From NCBI GenBank assembly GCA_942492855.1, contig OW818647.1, positions 2,914,001-2,978,000 of the forward strand: a stretch of DNA of 64,000 nucleotides, read 5' to 3'. Position 1 is the stretch's first letter. Each line of letters begins with the position of its first letter. Shown here piece by piece: positions 41,767 to 50,066 of this stretch. Source of the DNA: G963677485 sp942492855. GTDB lineage: Bacteria; Armatimonadota; HRBIN16. The notes beneath the pieces were generated by a model. That model did not search any database. It was not told the DNA's origin and saw nothing but the letters and a program-made list of their open reading frames with translations. Made by a program: the position numbers and the translations under genes.

Positions 41767-42977
41767 ACATCAAAGAGAGTCTGTCTGTCGCCATGGAAGG
41801 CCTTGCCGCTAATAAAATGCGCGCACTGCTCACCATGCTGGGAATTATCATCGGTGTCTCCGCTGTGATCACCATGCTGGCTCTGGCTGGTGGAGCCAGT
41901 GGCAAGATGATGAGTCAGATACAAGCCATGGGCACCAACGTTCTGGTGGTGATGTCTGGTCAGTCACGATCGGGGGCTGTGAGAGGCGGATTCGGCAGTA
42001 TGCCGACGCTGACCCTGGCAGATGCCGATATGATACTGGTGAAGTGCCCTGCCATCGCAAAAGTCGCCCCTGAGGTGCAGACCAATGCGCAGGTGAAATA
42101 CCGTAACAAAAACACCAACACCACGATATTGGGCACCACGCCTGACTACCTTAGCGTGCGTAACTACAGGTTAGCCAAGGGGCACAGCTTTCGTGATAGA
42201 GATGTGGATTCAAGCCGCAAAGTGGCGCTTATTGGTCCAACCACTGCAAAGAATCTGTTTGGTAAAGCCACACCGGTGGGGAAGACTATCAGCATCAAAG
42301 GAATGGAGTTCCAGGTCCTGGGGCTGTTGAAGTCAAAGGGCACCAGCGGATTTGGTGATCCCGATGATCAGATCATAATACCCATCACGACCGCCATGCA
42401 CCGGTTGATGGGAACCACCTACATCCGCAGCATCAACTGTCAGGCTCAGAGCATGACATTGATGGACCGGGGAACCAGCCAGATATCGAAGTTGCTTCGC
42501 CGCCGTCACAAGATAGCAACTGGTGAAGATGATGACTTTCAAGTGCGCAACCAGGCCGAGATTATGGAGATGGCGAATGAAACATCGAAGGTGTTCACAC
42601 TGCTTCTGGGAGGCATCGCGGGAGTGTCATTGCTGGTTGGAGGTATCGGCGTCATGAACATTATGCTGGTCTCCGTGACGGAGCGGACACGTGAGATTGG
42701 AGTGCGCAAGGCACTCGGTGCCAGGCGGGCCGATATCCAGTGGCAGTTCTTGATCGAGGCCCTGGTTCTGTCGACTACAGGAGGTGTTCTCGGCATCCTA
42801 CTGGGTATGGTGGCCTCGTTGATCTTGTCAAAAGCGACCGGGTTGAACGCCGCGGTGAGCATGGGATCGGTGGTGCTTTCCTTTAGCTTCTCTATGATGG
42901 TCGGAGTGTTCTTTGGGTATTACCCTGCACGCTCTGCCTCTCTACTTGACCCGATTGAATCGCTGAGATACGAATAG
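41763..42977 (+). CDS. ABC transporter permease, MacB-like
   Basis: A 404-residue permease. It has an N-terminal membrane helix (MLGIIIGVSAVITMLALAGG), a large periplasmic MacB-PCD domain (residues about 45-270), then three membrane helices. The FtsX-type motif GIGVMNIMLVSVTERTREIG, followed by VRKALGARRADI, lies between helices two and three. The C-terminus is YYPARSASLLDPIESLRYE. Substrates of this class are peptides, lipoproteins or antibiotics; here the small exported proteins downstream are candidates, by context only. Confidence 0.92.
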   Translation: MNIKESLSVAMEGLAANKMRALLTMLGIIIGVSAVITMLALAGGASGKMMSQIQAMGTNVLVVMSGQSRSGAVRGGFGSMPTLTLADADMILVKCPAIAKVAPEVQTNAQVKYRNKNTNTTILGTTPDYLSVRNYRLAKGHSFRDRDVDSSRKVALIGPTTAKNLFGKATPVGKTISIKGMEFQVLGLLKSKGTSGFGDPDDQIIIPITTAMHRLMGTTYIRSINCQAQSMTLMDRGTSQISKLLRRRHKIATGEDDDFQVRNQAEIMEMANETSKVFTLLLGGIAGVSLLVGGIGVMNIMLVSVTERTREIGVRKALGARRADIQWQFLIEALVLSTTGGVLGILLGMVASLILSKATGLNAAVSMGSVVLSFSFSMMVGVFFGYYPARSASLLDPIESLRYE

Positions 42978-43000
42978 TGATCGCCCAAAAGGAGGGTGAA

Positions 43001-43558
43001 ATGAACAACCAAAAAACTTACGTGAAGGCCGTGACGGTGCTAGCGGCGGCTATTCTGGTTCCGTTGCTGCAGGGTTGCAGCCGTTCGGAACAGGCGCAGA
43101 ACAGCTCGGTTCCCATTGGTAACCCGTCAACTCGACCGAAGATGGAGGACATGCGGTATGGCATGCAACTGATGGGGCTGTTTGATGGCATCCGGCAACT
43201 TGAGGCCAAAGGCCAAAACAAGCTGAGCTCTGTGCAAGCTCGTGACCTGGCTGCGAATATTACTGCCGCACGGACTGGTGAGACGTTCACCGAAACCAAC
43301 GCGAAAGATTCGATTCGGTCAGTTCAGTTGATACTGACAGAGAAACAACGGAATGAAATCAGCTCTATGATTCCCGAGCGAGGGTTTCGCAAGGGACATC
43401 AGGGTGGCCCTGGCGGTCCGCCTCCTGGTGGAGCAGCTCCACAGGGTGGCGCTCCAGGTGGTCCACAGGGTGGGCCTGGCACGGGTGGGAATCTGATGCA
43501 GTCACCCCCAGTGGATGAACTCCTGGCCATCCTTGAGAAGCGGGCCGTTGGCTCGTAG
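43001..43558 (+). CDS. Lipoprotein with Gly/Pro-rich tail, linked to the export operon
   Basis: A 185-residue lipoprotein. The signal peptide ends in a lipobox, LLQGC, so the mature N-terminal cysteine is near residue 27. A helical region (QLMGLFDGIRQLEAKGQNKL, LTEKQRNEISSM) is followed by a low-complexity GGPPGG/GGAPGG tail and a short amphipathic C-terminus (VDELLAILEKRA). It is paralogous to the next gene. ATG 43001 has AGGAGG upstream; the frame opens at a GTG eight codons earlier. It starts only 23 bases after the permease, so it is part of that operon. Function unknown. Confidence 0.7.
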   Translation: MNNQKTYVKAVTVLAAAILVPLLQGCSRSEQAQNSSVPIGNPSTRPKMEDMRYGMQLMGLFDGIRQLEAKGQNKLSSVQARDLAANITAARTGETFTETNAKDSIRSVQLILTEKQRNEISSMIPERGFRKGHQGGPGGPPPGGAAPQGGAPGGPQGGPGTGGNLMQSPPVDELLAILEKRAVGS

Positions 43559-43792
43559 AACCCACTCTCCGTTGACATCACCCAACATGGCTTAGTCGGG
43601 AGGCCGATATCGGGTGATATCAACCTCCTAACTGAGCTATTGTTGCTTTGATGCCTAAAGTGTGACAAGAGAGTATCCAAATAGAGGTAAACTCATTACA
43701 TGCGCCATACATCATTAAGTATGACCATCATGCATACATGACAAGGTATGCCATGGCTATAAGCCTGAGTGTGTAACCCTTAGGAGGGTTCA

Positions 43793-44515
43793 ATGAAAAA
43801 ACAGAACTTAGCATCTCTTGGTATCGCAGCGTTGTTAGCTACTATCCTGACACTTGGTGTCAGTGCCCAGAAACCTGAAGCACCAGCACCGCCCAGCCCT
43901 GAAGCGATGATGAAGATGATGAACGCCCATAAAAACGCCTTTCAACTGATGGGGCTGCTGGGCGGGGTCCGAGCGGTAGAGGCGGGCAAGAACCCCCTCA
44001 ACGCAAAGCAAGCTAAAGTAATACTCGGAGTGATCACCTCAGCGCAGGCCAAGAAACAACTCGATGAGGCCACCGCATCTAAGGCGATCAAGACCATCCA
44101 GACCACCTTGACTGACAAACAGCGGAAAGAGATCGCCTCTCTTGGCGCGAAAGGTGGTCCGACCATGCCGCCAGGCGGCGGTGGTATGATGATGGGCCCG
44201 GGTGGACCGAACGGCGGACGCCGTATGGGCCCGGGCGCACAGAAGGATACCCCTCGTCCTGACGGTAAGGGTGGGAAGCGAGTAGGCCCGAATGGTAAAG
44301 GGCCGGGCGGCATGATGGGCCAAGGCGGCGGCATGGGGAAGGGTGGCGGGATGATGGGCCAAGGCGGTATGATGGGCCAAGGTGGACCAGGACGCATGTC
44401 TGACATGAGCAACTTCAATCCCCTCAAACCACGCGCCTATGGGCCGGCTGGCAAACGTATGTCGCCTGTTGAGGATTTGGTGAGGATTCTCAAGAAGAAG
44501 GCTAACGTCAAATAG
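43793..44515 (+). CDS. Exported Gly/Met-rich protein, paralogue of the upstream lipoprotein
   Basis: A 240-residue secreted protein with a signal peptide (about residues 1-25, ending VSAQ). It shares with the upstream lipoprotein the helical region QLMGLLGGVRAVEAGKNPL, LTDKQRKEIASL and the C-terminal VEDLVRILKKKA. Between these lies a 90-residue glycine/methionine-rich region (GGGMMMGPGG, GGMMGQGG) that is basic and disordered. It could bind metal, polymer or the exporter. The ribosome site is AGGAGG. It stands 234 bases after the lipoprotein gene; no terminator is obvious between. Function unknown. Confidence 0.65.
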   Translation: MKKQNLASLGIAALLATILTLGVSAQKPEAPAPPSPEAMMKMMNAHKNAFQLMGLLGGVRAVEAGKNPLNAKQAKVILGVITSAQAKKQLDEATASKAIKTIQTTLTDKQRKEIASLGAKGGPTMPPGGGGMMMGPGGPNGGRRMGPGAQKDTPRPDGKGGKRVGPNGKGPGGMMGQGGGMGKGGGMMGQGGMMGQGGPGRMSDMSNFNPLKPRAYGPAGKRMSPVEDLVRILKKKANVK

Positions 44516-44808
44516 CCTGTGGCGACCAGCTCGAATCTGTACGGGTCTATACACCGGTGCGGTCTGTTTGTCGGCAACCATTAGCCGATGGGTGGATCGG
44601 ACCGGCTTTGTTCGGATGGTCGGTGATTTGTGATTTACGGTTAACACTCGGGTCCTGTGATGCTCATTTGGCATTACCGACCCGTGGTTATCCGCCAGAC
44701 CCGCTTATCAGTGCCATTCAGGGCTAAGCAGTGACAATTTGCGATAATATGCTCAGGTAGCTTTTTCTGTAAAAGCTGATAACCAAACCCGATTATGAGG
44801 AGCAAAAA

Positions 44809-46335
44809 GTGACAAATCTCTTCACCATGCTGCAGAACACGGCGCTCTCAAAGCCAGATCATATAGCCATCTATTATAAAGACACCAGCATCACCTACGG
44901 TAGGTTATTTCAATCCGTGTGCGGTGCTGCGAATGGGTACAAGCAACACAGTATTGGCTTTGGTGACCGTGTGGCGATACTGATGGGTAACATACCGCAG
45001 TTCCCGATCGCCTACTACGGGTTGCAAGCTCTGGGTGCTGTGGCGGTGCCAGGCAACCCCATGCTGAAGGCCGATGAGCTGACATACATCTATAACAATG
45101 CCGAAGTGAAAGCCGTGGTCACCACTCCGCAACTCCTGGCTGTGGTAAAAGAAGTTCAGTCCCGCGTGCCCTCCTTGGAGCATATCTTTGTCTGTTCAGG
45201 CGATGCTCTGGGGGCCATCAATTTCGACGCGCTCTGCCAAACCCCCAACGCCCCTGTGCCGGTGGTGCCAGAGTTGGATCCCAAAACACATCCCGCGGTG
45301 TTCATGTACACCAGCGGCACCACAGGTTACCCCAAGGGCTGCATGCTGTCGCACCATAACATCATAGTGAACTCCATCAGCACCCATGAGGCGTTGAAAT
45401 TCGGGCCTCACAGCGTGACATTGGGTGTGCTGCCGTTGTTCCATGCTTTCGCGGCCACGGTGTGTATGCATACAGTGTTCGAGTCTGGGTCAAGTGTTGT
45501 CATCGTGGAGAAGTTCGCGCCCGATACAGTGTTGGACCAGATTGAACAGCACAAGGTCACCTTTATGGTGATGGTGCCCACGATGTTCGCCGCAATCACG
45601 CAGTTTGGCAGCGATAACCCAGAGAAGCTGGCCTCTGTCGAGTACTGCGCCTGTGGGGGTGCTCCGCTCTCTGAAGCCGTCTACAACGCCTTCAAAGCCA
45701 AATATGGAAGGACGATCATTGAAGGCTTTGGTCCGACCGAGTGCTCACCATGTACCTCCGTCAACCCCTTCGACGGCGTGCAGAAGCTGGGCAGCATCGG
45801 GCTGCCGTTACCTGGCGTGGAGGTGAAGATATTTGATGAGCAGGACAACGAGCTGCCCGCCAACCAGACGGGAGAGATTGTGGTTCGCGGCGAAAACATC
45901 ATGCTGGGCTATCACAACATGCCGGAGGAAACCGCGGCAGCCATGACCAGCGGCTGGTATCACACCGGCGATATCGGCAAGATGGACGAGGACGGGTATT
46001 TCTACATACTTGATCGCAAGAAGGACATGCTGCTGGTTGGCGGTCTGAACGTGTATCCTCGCGAGGTGGAAGAGGTGCTGGCACACCATCCCGCCGTGAT
46101 GGAATCAGCGGTGGTCGGTGAGCCCGATGAGCTTCGAGGCGAGTCGCCTGTCGCCTTCGTGGTGCTCAAGCCCGGTGTCCAGTGCAGTGACCGCGAGATA
46201 CTGAAGTGGTGTCGGCAGAAGCTGGCCGCGTATAAAGTGCCCAAGCGAGTGGTCTTCCGTGAGGCGCTTCCTAAGTCCGCTACGATGAAGATACTGAAGC
46301 GTCTGCTTCGCGAGGAGCTGTTGCGGGGGGCCTGA
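44809..46335 (+). CDS. Long-chain acyl-CoA synthetase (AMP-binding), copy 1
   Basis: A 508-residue adenylate-forming enzyme that activates a carboxylate, probably a fatty acid, to its CoA ester. The A3 loop is YTSGTTGYPKGC (about residues 167-178), then EGFGPTECSP, YHTGDIGKMDEDGYFYILDR, LVGGLNVYPREVEEVL and the C-terminal lysine in SATMKILKR. GTG is the start, with AGGAGC upstream. It is most similar to copy 3. Substrate chain length is unknown. Confidence 0.85.
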   Translation: MTNLFTMLQNTALSKPDHIAIYYKDTSITYGRLFQSVCGAANGYKQHSIGFGDRVAILMGNIPQFPIAYYGLQALGAVAVPGNPMLKADELTYIYNNAEVKAVVTTPQLLAVVKEVQSRVPSLEHIFVCSGDALGAINFDALCQTPNAPVPVVPELDPKTHPAVFMYTSGTTGYPKGCMLSHHNIIVNSISTHEALKFGPHSVTLGVLPLFHAFAATVCMHTVFESGSSVVIVEKFAPDTVLDQIEQHKVTFMVMVPTMFAAITQFGSDNPEKLASVEYCACGGAPLSEAVYNAFKAKYGRTIIEGFGPTECSPCTSVNPFDGVQKLGSIGLPLPGVEVKIFDEQDNELPANQTGEIVVRGENIMLGYHNMPEETAAAMTSGWYHTGDIGKMDEDGYFYILDRKKDMLLVGGLNVYPREVEEVLAHHPAVMESAVVGEPDELRGESPVAFVVLKPGVQCSDREILKWCRQKLAAYKVPKRVVFREALPKSATMKILKRLLREELLRGA

Positions 46336-46728
46336 CGGGACATCCACGCCGCGACATGTTGATTGCTGTTCAGCGCCGGAGATTGTTATTCGTAATGACC
46401 GACGCGGGCATTGTCTGAACCACGGATTACACGGATTAACAGGATGTCACGGATGGAGAGGTGACGCCCATCATCTTTTGCGTCCTTGCCTCTTTGCGCC
46501 TTTGCGTTGATATTCGGCTTAACCGGCGCGGTCATTACACGATCGGCGTCATCTGCGCCATCTGTGGATGTATCCTCCCGCTCCGGTCGGAAAGCCCCCG
46601 ACATATCGGTCATATTGCTATGTATGTCGTATGGTTTAAAAAAGCACCCAATTCGTGACATCATAATACCACATGGCCGCTTAAGTCTCGTATAATGGCA
46701 ATAGAAGTATGGAGGACTCTGCACAGAA
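46336..46728. repeat. Intergenic dispersed repeats and promoter between acyl-CoA synthetase genes
   Basis: TTGTCTGAACCACGGATT at 46411-46428 is the same 18-mer as at 28095. It is followed by ACGGATTAACAGGATGTCAC and, at about 46477-46508, a CTTTGCGCCTTTGC sequence related to 520-560. A TATAAT at 46691-46696 is a likely -10 for the next gene. No gene seen. Confidence 0.6.
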
Positions 46729-48273
46729 ATGACACTGTTTCAACTACTTACTAATACGGCAAACCGCTTACCCGACAAGACCGTGCTGACTTACCGTGAG
46801 AAGAGATACAGCTTCTCCGAACTGCATCAAGCCTGCTGCGCTGCGGCTGACGAGTTCGTTAAAGCTGGCGTGAATAAGGGCGACCGTGTATCCATCGTTT
46901 TGGGTAACAGCCCGGCGTTTGTGATTGCGTATTATGGCTTGCAGGCCATAGGTGCTATCCCTGTACCCAGCAACCCCAAACTCACCGCGGAGGAGCTTGC
47001 CTACATATACAACGACGCCGCTTGTGTGGCGGCCGTCTGCTGTCCGCTGGTGGTGAAGGTGGTGCTCAATGCGCAGAAGAGCTCGCCCAGTGTACGCACC
47101 ATATTCTGTGCCAATGGTGTTGTAGAGGGCTGCGAGGATTTCGACGCGATCTGTGCGCGGCAGGGGATACCTCAGCCCGCTGACCCCGGGATTGACCCCG
47201 TGAAGGATGCCTCGGTGTTCCTATACACCTCTGGCACCACAGGATTCCCCAAAGGCTGCATGTTGTCGCACCACAACCAGATTGCCAACATGAAGATGGC
47301 CGAAGAGGCTTTACAACTGACCGGTGATGACAGCTACATGACGGTGCTGCCGTTATTCCACACCTTTGCCAGCTCACTCTGCATGAACCAAAGCATACGG
47401 CTGGGTGGTCGGTTCGACCTACTGGACTACCCCGTGCCGAACGCGGTACTCGACTGCCTGGAGCATAACCGGAACACCATCTGCCCCATCGTGCCCACGA
47501 TGTATGCCGCCATCCTGCACTTCGCCGATGGGCAGCAGCGCGATCTCAGCAGCGTGAGGCTGTTTATCTCTGCAGGCGCTCCCATCTCCGTCGCCACACT
47601 AAACGCATTCAAGGCGAAATATGGCAAGGGCATCATCGAGGGTTACGGCAGCACGGAGCTGTCACCGTTCTGTTCATTCAGCCCACTGGGCGGACCCGAG
47701 CGGGCAGGCGCGGTGGGAGTTCCTGTGCCCGGTGTGGAGATGGCCGTGGTAGATGAGAATGACCAGCATCTTGGTGATGAAGAGCGCGGCGAGATCATCG
47801 TCAAGGGTGAGAGCGTCATGATCGGCTATCACAATATGCCGGAGGCCACGACTGAGGCCCTCAAAGGCGGCTGGTACCACACTGGCGATATCGGCCGGCG
47901 CGATGCCGATGGCTTTTACTGGATCATGGACCGCAAGAAGGACATGCTTCTGGTGGGCGGACTGAATGTCTACCCGCGTGAAATCGAAGAGGTGATCAGC
48001 AGACACCCCGATATCGCCGAGGTGGCAGTGATCGGCGAATACGACGACCTGCGCGGCGAGATACCGGTGGCCTTCGTGGTGCCGAAACCTGAGCACACCA
48101 TTGATGAGCACGAGCTGCTGCGGTTTAGCCGCACGCACCTGGCCAACTACAAGGTGCCGCGCCGAATCATGTTGCGGGATTCATTACCAAAGGGCCCGTC
48201 GTTGAAGATACTCAAGCGGGTGCTGCGCGATGAACACAAAGCGTTTCTTGAGAAGCTGCAAGAGAAGAGATAA
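46729..48273 (+). CDS. Long-chain acyl-CoA synthetase (AMP-binding), copy 2
   Basis: A 514-residue paralogue, the most divergent of the three. A3 loop YTSGTTGFPKGC, then EGYGSTELSPF in place of the PTECSP of the other copies, YHTGDIGRRDADGFYWIMDR, LVGGLNVYPREIEEVI, and the C-terminal lysine in PSLKILKR. The change around the acyl-binding motif suggests a different substrate range. A GGAGG site precedes ATG 46729. It is 39 bases from copy 3 and probably co-transcribed with it. Confidence 0.85.
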   Translation: MTLFQLLTNTANRLPDKTVLTYREKRYSFSELHQACCAAADEFVKAGVNKGDRVSIVLGNSPAFVIAYYGLQAIGAIPVPSNPKLTAEELAYIYNDAACVAAVCCPLVVKVVLNAQKSSPSVRTIFCANGVVEGCEDFDAICARQGIPQPADPGIDPVKDASVFLYTSGTTGFPKGCMLSHHNQIANMKMAEEALQLTGDDSYMTVLPLFHTFASSLCMNQSIRLGGRFDLLDYPVPNAVLDCLEHNRNTICPIVPTMYAAILHFADGQQRDLSSVRLFISAGAPISVATLNAFKAKYGKGIIEGYGSTELSPFCSFSPLGGPERAGAVGVPVPGVEMAVVDENDQHLGDEERGEIIVKGESVMIGYHNMPEATTEALKGGWYHTGDIGRRDADGFYWIMDRKKDMLLVGGLNVYPREIEEVISRHPDIAEVAVIGEYDDLRGEIPVAFVVPKPEHTIDEHELLRFSRTHLANYKVPRRIMLRDSLPKGPSLKILKRVLRDEHKAFLEKLQEKR

Positions 48274-48312
48274 GCACGATGTCATTATTCCACCCAGAGG
48301 AGCACCACGAAC

Positions 48313-49854
48313 TTGGATAATCTGTTCAGCATGCTGCAGGATACTGCACAAAAGGTACCTGACCAACCCGTCATTCACTTTAAGGATGATACCATCACGT
48401 ATAAGCAGTTGTTCGGGTATGTGTGCGGAGCCGCCCAGGCGTATCAGCAGTATGACATACAGATGGGTGACCGTGTATCGATACTGATGGGCAACCTGCC
48501 GCAGTTCATGATCGCCTACTACGGTTTGCAGGCACTGGGAGCCGTGGCGGTGCCCAGTAACCCTATGTTGAAGGCCGATGAGCTGGTCTACATCTACAAC
48601 AACGCTGAAGTGAAAGCTGTGGTCACCATCCCCCAGCTACTGCCGGTGGTGATGGCTACCCTGGACAGAGTTCCCACGATCAAGCACATTTTTGTCTGCA
48701 ATGGCGACGCCGAAGGGGCCATCAGCTTCGACCCGCTTTGGCAAAAAGCGGATGCACCCGTGCCGGCTACCCCGGCGTTTGATCCGGCAAAACACCCTGC
48801 GGTATTCATGTACACCAGCGGCACCACCGGTTACCCCAAGGGTTGCATGCTATCGCACCGCAACCTTCTGGCCAACAGTATGGGTGCGAAAATGCATCTT
48901 GGTCTGGGGCCAGGCACGGTCATCTTCTGTGTTTTGCCCCTCTTCCATGCTTTCGCCGCCACTATCTGCATGCATCTGACTTTTGTGGCCGGCGCCACGG
49001 TGGTGATCATCGAGAAGTTTATTCCGGATTCCGTGCTGGACGCCATCGAACACCACAAGGTGACGATGCTACCCATGGTGCCCACGATGTTCGCGGCACT
49101 GGCGCAGTTTGGCAGCAAGAGCCCCGAAAAGCTGGCGACGGTCACCCAGGCCATCTCCGGCGGAGCACCGCTGCCTGGCGCCGTGCTGGACGCATTCAAG
49201 GCGAAATTCGGTGTGACCATCTTCGAGGGCGACGGTCCTACGGAGTGCTCGCCCGTCACCTCGGTCAACCCTGTCGAGGGTGTGCAGAAGGTGGGCAGCA
49301 TCGGAATACCCATCCCCGGCGTTGAGATGAAGATTTTCGATGAGAAAGACAACGAGCTGCCCACCAACGAGTCCGGCGAGATTGTGGTGCGCGGCGACAG
49401 CGTGATGCTGGGCTATCACAACATGCCCGAAGAGACCGCCGAGGTGATGACCAGCGGCTGGTATCACACCGGTGACATCGGCAAGGTGGACGAGGACGGC
49501 TACTTCTACATCCTGGACCGCAAGAAGGACATGCTGCTTGTGGGCGGTCTGAACGTCTACCCCCGCGAGGTGGAAGAGGTGATTGCGCACCACCCCGCGG
49601 TAATGGAGACCGCGGTGGTGGGTGAGTTTGACAAACTGCGCGGCGAAGCCCCCGTGGCGTATGTGGTGCTGAAACCCGACCAGCAGGCCACCGATAAAGA
49701 GATTCTGAAGTGGTGCCGCACAAAACTGGCCACCTACAAGGTGCCCAAGCGGGTAGTCTTCCGCGACGCACTGCCCAAGTCAGCCACTATGAAGATACTC
49801 AAGCGGCTTCTGCGCAAGGAACTTGAGCAAGAGGCGGGCATCGGCGACAAGTAG
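48313..49854 (+). CDS. Long-chain acyl-CoA synthetase (AMP-binding), copy 3
   Basis: A 513-residue paralogue closely similar to copy 1 along its whole length (LFSMLQ opening, YTSGTTGYPKGC, EGDGPTECSP, YHTGDIGKVDEDGYFYILDR, SATMKILKR). It uses TTG as start codon, with AGAGGAG about ten bases upstream. Position and similarity point to a tandem duplication of copies 1 and 3 around the older copy 2, or to gene conversion. A terminator follows. Confidence 0.85.
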   Translation: MDNLFSMLQDTAQKVPDQPVIHFKDDTITYKQLFGYVCGAAQAYQQYDIQMGDRVSILMGNLPQFMIAYYGLQALGAVAVPSNPMLKADELVYIYNNAEVKAVVTIPQLLPVVMATLDRVPTIKHIFVCNGDAEGAISFDPLWQKADAPVPATPAFDPAKHPAVFMYTSGTTGYPKGCMLSHRNLLANSMGAKMHLGLGPGTVIFCVLPLFHAFAATICMHLTFVAGATVVIIEKFIPDSVLDAIEHHKVTMLPMVPTMFAALAQFGSKSPEKLATVTQAISGGAPLPGAVLDAFKAKFGVTIFEGDGPTECSPVTSVNPVEGVQKVGSIGIPIPGVEMKIFDEKDNELPTNESGEIVVRGDSVMLGYHNMPEETAEVMTSGWYHTGDIGKVDEDGYFYILDRKKDMLLVGGLNVYPREVEEVIAHHPAVMETAVVGEFDKLRGEAPVAYVVLKPDQQATDKEILKWCRTKLATYKVPKRVVFRDALPKSATMKILKRLLRKELEQEAGIGDK

Positions 49855-49878
49855 CTAGCCCTACATCTCGCTGTCCCG

Positions 49879-49913
49879 AAACCCCGGAAGGCATACTACC
49901 TTCTGGGGTTTTT
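49879..49913 (+). terminator. Hairpin terminator after copy 3
   Basis: AACCCCGGAAGG and CCTTCTGGGGTT pair (one mismatch) around a 7-base loop, ending in TTTTTA. Confidence 0.85.
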
Positions 49914-49957
49914 ATACTTTTAGTGTAAAATCGTGTCGAAAAATACCGGGTTTTGGC

Positions 49958-49986
49958 TTGACACCGGGATGGTGCAGACGGATAAT
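49958..49986 (+). promoter_or_regulatory. Near-consensus sigma-70 promoter of the RCC1-like array
   Basis: TTGACA, 17 bases, GATAAT, 80 bases upstream of the GTG start at 50067. The six array genes that follow run the same way with gaps of 4, 52, 10, 13 and 52 bases and no visible terminator, so one long transcript is likely. Confidence 0.7.
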
Positions 49987-50066
49987 GGAGTCGACGGTAT
50001 GAAATCGTCCGCCGAACGGGTGAAGTCGCCCCGTCAGCGAAGCCCCCAATCGAAGGAGTTAAGCTT

